Under the pieces are notes generated by a model, which ran no database searches, was not told the DNA's origin, and saw only the letters and a program-made list of their open reading frames with translations. A stretch of 64,000 nucleotides of DNA from Pseudomonas sp. HR96 (lineage in GTDB: Bacteria > Pseudomonadota > Gammaproteobacteria > Pseudomonadales > Pseudomonadaceae): positions 5,005,001 through 5,069,000 of the forward strand of contig NZ_CP139141.1 of assembly GCF_034059295.1 (NCBI RefSeq), in the 5' to 3' direction. Shown piece after piece: positions 60,326 to 64,000 of this stretch. Both the position numbers and the translations under genes were made by a program. The first letter of the stretch is position 1; each line of letters begins with the position of its first letter.

Positions 60326-60852
60326 GCGCGCACCTCGACGAACTGTGGTTCGGCCTGGGTCGCCGAGTCATTTTGCAGCACCTCTTCGATGGCCGCGCGA
60401 ATGTTGCCATAGGCACCGCAACGGCACAGGTTGCCACTCATCATCTCCTGCACCTCGGCAGGCGTGCCCGCCCGGCCTTCGGCGATCAGGCCGACCGCCG
60501 AGCAGATCTGCCCGGGCGTGCAGTAACCGCATTGAAAGGCGTCGTGCTTGATGAAGGCGGCCTGCAGCGGATGCAGGGCCTCTTCGCTGGCCAGCCCTTC
60601 GATGGTCACCAGGTCGGCGCCGTCGCACATCACCGCCAGGGTCAGGCAGGCGTTGACCCGCTTGCCGTTGAGCAGCACGGTGCAGGCCCCGCATTGGCCG
60701 TGGTCGCAGCCCTTCTTGCTGCCGACCAGGTCCAGCTGCTCGCGCAGCAGGTCGAGCAAGGTGGTCCAGGGCAGCACGTCGAGCTGGCGCGGCTGGTGGT
60801 TGAGGGTCAGGTGAATCGAGTGGCTGGCGTAGCCTTGGGGAGTCGCGCTCAT
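60322..60852 (-). CDS. Molybdenum hydroxylase, [2Fe-2S] subunit (PaoA type)
   Basis: 176 residues. Two clusters: plant-type GCDHGQCGACTVLLNGKRVNAC and the all-helical CGYCTPGQ...CRCGAY. The ATG at 60852 has GAGG upstream. The N-terminus (MSATPQGYASHS) lacks the Tat twin-arginine signal of E. coli PaoA, so this enzyme is predicted to be cytoplasmic. First gene of the operon. No XdhC/PaoD chaperone gene is nearby. Confidence 0.9.
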   Translation of the reverse strand: MSATPQGYASHSIHLTLNHQPRQLDVLPWTTLLDLLREQLDLVGSKKGCDHGQCGACTVLLNGKRVNACLTLAVMCDGADLVTIEGLASEEALHPLQAAFIKHDAFQCGYCTPGQICSAVGLIAEGRAGTPAEVQEMMSGNLCRCGAYGNIRAAIEEVLQNDSATQAEPQFVEVRA

Positions 60853-60993
60853 GGGGTACCTCACGGGGGGGCCGGGTCATCGCGCGGTTATCGGAAAAAG
60901 TCCGCGTCTGTGAGGTGTACGACGGCGGATTTGGCACAATCGTTCAGCTTCGATGACCGCCTGGGGCCACTACCGATTCTCCCCACCCGGGCA

Positions 60994-61005
60994 TGCTGGT
61001 ATGAT
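60994..61005 (+). promoter_or_regulatory. Possible extended −10 promoter for the purine permease
   Basis: TGGTATGAT: TATGAT (61000–61005, 5/6) preceded by TG one base before it, an extended −10. The −35 region is weak. It leaves a leader of about 100 nt. Confidence 0.45.
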
Positions 61006-61114
61006 GCGCGGCTTTTTTCCGACCTCGGCAAATTTCACCAGCGCCCCGCGCTGCCTGTGCTTTGCTCAAGAGGTCGATTATTCACGGCGCCGCAGAGCGC
61101 CACGGGGAGCGGGC

Positions 61115-62410
61115 ATGCTGGAACGGTTGTTTCAACTCAGAGCACATAACACCAACGTGCGCACCGAGATTCTCGCGGGCGTGACCACTTTCCTGGCAAT
61201 GGCCTACATCCTGTTCGTCAACCCGAGCATTCTCGGCGCGACCGGCATGGACAAGGGCGCGGTATTCGTCGCCACGTGCCTGGCGGCAGCCATCGGCTCG
61301 ACCATCATGGGCCTGATCGCCAACTACCCCATCGCCCTGGCGCCGGGCATGGGCCTGAACGCCTTCTTCACCTACACGGTGGTGCTGCACATGGGCCACA
61401 CCTGGCAGGTGGCACTGGGGGCGGTGTTCATTTCGGCGGTGTGCTTCTTCCTGCTGTCGATCTTTCGCATCCGCGAATGGATCGTCAACAGCATCCCGCT
61501 GCCGCTGCGTTCGGGCATCGCCGCCGGCATCGGTCTGTTCCTCGCACTGATCGCCCTGCACGGTGCCGGTATCGTGGTCGGCAACCCGGCCACCCTGGTG
61601 GGCCTGGGCGACCTGAAACAGCCGGGGGCGATTCTCGCCTGCCTGGGCTTTTTCCTGATCGTCGGGCTGGAAGCCCTGAAGGTGCGCGGTGCGGTGCTGA
61701 TCGGCATCCTCGTGGTCACCGTGGTGTCGATCGTCGGCGGCTTCAGCCCGTTCGGCGGCGTCGTCTCCATGCCGCCGTCGCTGCTGCCGACTTTCCTGCA
61801 GCTGGACATCAAGGGCGCGCTGGACATCGGCCTGGTCAGCGTGATTTTCGCCTTTCTGTTCGTCGACCTGTTCGACAACTCCGGCACCCTGATCGGCGTG
61901 GCCAAGCGCGCCGGCCTGATGGGCAAGGACGGCCATATGCCGAAGATGGGCCGTGCCCTGATCGCCGACAGCACTGCCGCCATGGCCGGTTCACTGCTGG
62001 GCACTTCGACCACCACCAGCTACATCGAGTCGGCGGCGGGCGTCAGCGCCGGTGGCCGCACCGGCCTGACCGCCGTGGTCGTCGCCGTGCTGTTTTTGCT
62101 GGCACTGTTCTTCGCGCCGCTGGCCGGCAGCGTGCCGGAATACGCCACCGCCCCGGCGCTGATGTTCGTCGCCGTGCTGATGGCTTCGGGCCTGGCGGAA
62201 ATCAACTGGGACGACATCACCGAAGCGGCGCCTGTGGTCATCACCGCGTTGGCGATGCCGTTCACCTACTCGATCGCCACCGGCATCGCCTTCGGCTTCA
62301 TCAGCTGGACGCTGATCAAGCTGGTCTCGGGCCGTGGCCGCGAGCTGAATGCGGCGCTGGTGATCCTGTCGATTCTGTTCGTGATCAAGCTGGGCTGGTA
62401 CAACGCATGA
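61115..62410 (+). CDS. NCS2 purine permease (AzgA/PbuG type)
   Basis: 431 residues, about 12 helices. [25 protein letters not shown] and [17 protein letters not shown] at the front, [19 protein letters not shown] and [22 protein letters not shown] in the middle are the AzgA signatures. It imports adenine, guanine or hypoxanthine. It ends with an ATGA overlap with trmA, an unusual pairing that couples them. Confidence 0.92.
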   Translation: MLERLFQLRAHNTNVRTEILAGVTTFLAMAYILFVNPSILGATGMDKGAVFVATCLAAAIGSTIMGLIANYPIALAPGMGLNAFFTYTVVLHMGHTWQVALGAVFISAVCFFLLSIFRIREWIVNSIPLPLRSGIAAGIGLFLALIALHGAGIVVGNPATLVGLGDLKQPGAILACLGFFLIVGLEALKVRGAVLIGILVVTVVSIVGGFSPFGGVVSMPPSLLPTFLQLDIKGALDIGLVSVIFAFLFVDLFDNSGTLIGVAKRAGLMGKDGHMPKMGRALIADSTAAMAGSLLGTSTTTSYIESAAGVSAGGRTGLTAVVVAVLFLLALFFAPLAGSVPEYATAPALMFVAVLMASGLAEINWDDITEAAPVVITALAMPFTYSIATGIAFGFISWTLIKLVSGRGRELNAALVILSILFVIKLGWYNA

Positions 62411-63495
62411 GTGCCATGGCTTTCAATCCGGCGGATTACGAGCGCCAACTGCAGGAAAAGACTGCGCGCCTGCGCGAGCTGCTGGCGCCGTTCGACGCGC
62501 CGGAGCCGGCGGTATTCGACTCGCCACGCGAGCATTACCGCTTGCGCGCCGAATTTCGCCTATGGCGTGAGGACGGCCATCGCCACTATGCGATGTTCGC
62601 GCCCGGCGACAAGCACGTGCCGATCCTGATCGACGACTTCCCCATCGCCAGCCTGCGCATCAACGACCTGATGCCACGCCTCAAGGCGGCCTGGCAGGGC
62701 AATGCGGCGCTGAGCAACAAGCTGTTCCAGGTGGAGTTTCTCACCACCCTGGCCGGCGATGCCATGGTCACCCTGTGCTACCACCGCCCGCTGGACGAAC
62801 ACTGGCAGGCGGCTGCCGAGCAGCTGGCCAGCGAGCTCGAGGTCAGCCTGATCGGTCGTTCCAAGGGCAAGCGCCTGGTGATCGGGCGCGACTACGCCGA
62901 GGAAGCCCTGAGCGTGGCCGGCCGCGAGTTTCGCTACCGCCAGCCGGAAGGCGCCTTCACCCAGCCCAACGGCACGGTCAACCAGAAGATGCTTGGTTGG
63001 GCCTACGAGGCCCTGGGCCAGCGTGACGACGACCTGCTGGAGTTGTACTGCGGCAACGGCAACTTCACCCTGCCGCTGGCCACCCGGGTGCGCAAGGTGC
63101 TGGCCACCGAGATCAGCAAGACTTCGGTGAACGCGGCCCTGCACAACCTCGACGACAACGCCGTGACCAACGTGACCCTGGTGCGGCTGTCGGCCGAGGA
63201 ACTGACCGAGGCGCTCAACGAGGTGCGACCGTTCCGCCGCTTGCAGGGCGTGGACCTCAAGGGCTATCAGTTCGGCAGTGTGTTCGTCGACCCGCCCCGC
63301 GCCGGCATGGACCCCGACACCTGCGAGCTCACCCGGCGTTTCGACAACATCCTGTACATCTCCTGCAACCCGGAAACCCTGGCGGCGAATATCGCCCAGT
63401 TGCACGACACGCATCGGATCGAGCGCTGTGCATTGTTTGACCAGTTTCCCTATACGCATCACATGGAGTCCGGAGTGTTGCTGGTCCGGCGGTGA
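62407..63495 (+). CDS. trmA: tRNA (uracil-5-)-methyltransferase TrmA
   Basis: 362 residues. SAM site [22 protein letters not shown] with the following catalytic YISCNPETL, and C-terminal [13 protein letters not shown]. It makes m5U54 in tRNA. ATG at 62407; a second ATG at 62416 is possible. Confidence 0.96.
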   Translation: MSAMAFNPADYERQLQEKTARLRELLAPFDAPEPAVFDSPREHYRLRAEFRLWREDGHRHYAMFAPGDKHVPILIDDFPIASLRINDLMPRLKAAWQGNAALSNKLFQVEFLTTLAGDAMVTLCYHRPLDEHWQAAAEQLASELEVSLIGRSKGKRLVIGRDYAEEALSVAGREFRYRQPEGAFTQPNGTVNQKMLGWAYEALGQRDDDLLELYCGNGNFTLPLATRVRKVLATEISKTSVNAALHNLDDNAVTNVTLVRLSAEELTEALNEVRPFRRLQGVDLKGYQFGSVFVDPPRAGMDPDTCELTRRFDNILYISCNPETLAANIAQLHDTHRIERCALFDQFPYTHHMESGVLLVRR

Positions 63496-63505
63496 GGATG
63501 GAGCG

Positions 63506-63540
63506 CCCCCCGAGACCGCCCGGCGGCCTCTCGGCGGGCC
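63506..63540. repeat. Degenerate REP element
   Basis: gccccccgagaccgcccggcggcctctcggcgggc: REP tails in inverted order. Just after trmA. Confidence 0.45.
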
Positions 63541-63648
63541 AACCCCTGCTATCTTCACGCACATATACATAGCCCCCTAACATAACCCCCTGACTTTTGT
63601 TGTACGATCTCTCAGTCCATTGCCCGCCGCGTCGACTGGGAGTCCCGC

Positions 63649-64000
63649 TTGAACACAGCCAGCACCGCCCCGCTGCCCCCTTCCCGCTCGCGCCTGATGG
63701 CGTTGCTGGTGGCCGGGGCGTTTTTCATGGAGAACCTGGACGCCACGGTGATCGTCACCGCGCTGCCGGACATGGCCCGCTCGTTCCAGGCTACGGCGGT
63801 AGACCTCAATGTCGGCATTACCGCCTACCTGCTGACCCTGGCGGTGCTGATCCCGGCCAGTGGCTGGATCGCCGACCGCTTCGGCCACCGGCGCGTATTC
63901 ATGGTTGCGCTGGCGGTGTTTACCTTGGCCTCGGCCTTGTGCGCCGGTTCGCAGACGCTTTGGCAGTTCGCCGCAGCGCGGGTGCTGCAGGGCATTGGCG
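63649..64000 (+). CDS. DHA2-type MFS drug exporter, N-terminal part (runs off the right edge)
   Basis: The first ~117 residues. TTG start at 63649 with GGGAG 6 nt upstream. Helix 1 ends in ENLDATVIVTALPDM (DHA2 motif), and motif A is GWIADRFGHRRVF. An EmrB/QacA-like exporter; the substrate cannot be told. Confidence 0.85.
   Translation, partial: MNTASTAPLPPSRSRLMALLVAGAFFMENLDATVIVTALPDMARSFQATAVDLNVGITAYLLTLAVLIPASGWIADRFGHRRVFMVALAVFTLASALCAGSQTLWQFAAARVLQGIG

Noticed and set aside
60930..60950. Sigma-54 promoter (TGGCAC...) between the hydroxylase operon and permease
   Set aside because: The −24 element fits but the −12 reads TTCA in place of TTGC.
61006..61114. Purine riboswitch before the purine permease
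   Set aside because: The ~100-nt leader has no recognisable purine aptamer core (no paired loop consensus), and such switches are rare in Pseudomonas.

Overview
This window is a GC-rich chromosomal segment of a Pseudomonas species, most likely of the P. putida group. The evidence is gene content and order. The runs thiO–pilE–pilY1–pilX–pilW–pilV–fimU, ispH–fkpB–lspA–ileS–ribF–murJ | rpsT, proB–obg–rpmA–rplU | ispB, and morA–glyA–(yjiA–yjiX–cstA)–mapZ–radA–mscL–fpr match what I remember of P. aeruginosa PAO1 around PA4545–PA4615. The species-group guess is an inference. I see no phage, plasmid, integron, IS element, CRISPR array, tRNA or rRNA. Most of the window is conserved core genome with a few accessory loci.

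Layout. 1–6.75 kb: start of thiO (minus), then a minor-pilin/PilY1 operon read on the minus strand from a recognisable promoter at 6047–6074, and a divergent FimT-like pseudopilin whose C-terminus is encoded by a REP repeat. 6.8–14.1 kb: ispH, fkpB, lspA, ileS, ribF and murJ, all minus and mostly overlapping. 14.3–20 kb: rpsT (plus), creA and proB, then obgE, rpmA and rplU (minus), back to back with ispB (plus). 20–24.9 kb: a small gene under a Fur box, an FKBP isomerase, a UPF0114 membrane protein, a small unknown gene and a Lon-like protease. 25–33.4 kb: two exported proteins (DUF3015 and DUF4105), then an accessory cluster made of an RpiR regulator, an amino-acid-type ABC importer without an ATPase, and an FAD amino-acid oxidase/dehydrogenase. 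A small lipoprotein and an atypical Gre factor follow.

33.4–50.4 kb: ettA, the GGDEF–EAL protein MorA, glyA, an unrecognised 190-residue protein, the yjiA–yjiX–cstA operon, MapZ (PilZ), a HAD phosphatase, radA, mscL, fpr and rlmG. 50.4–57 kb: the cyanide-insensitive bd-type oxidase cioAB with a third, very small gene not usually called, followed by three transporters. 57–64 kb: a PaoABC-type molybdenum hydroxylase operon, a purine (AzgA-type) permease overlapping trmA, and the start of a DHA2 drug exporter.

How the genes connect. Pilus assembly (minor pilins, PilY1) lies about 30–40 kb from two cyclic-di-GMP genes, morA and mapZ, that control motility and attachment. cioAB carries an ANR-type box, which points to oxygen control. 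The small gene at 20.36 kb carries a Fur box over its promoter, which points to iron control. REP elements recur after stop codons through the window. I did not find a clearly new multi-gene system. The strongest leads are the REP-extended Gln5 pseudopilin, the shortened Gre factor, the ATPase-less importer cluster, the Fur-box microgene, the third cio gene and the unknown gene at 40,972.
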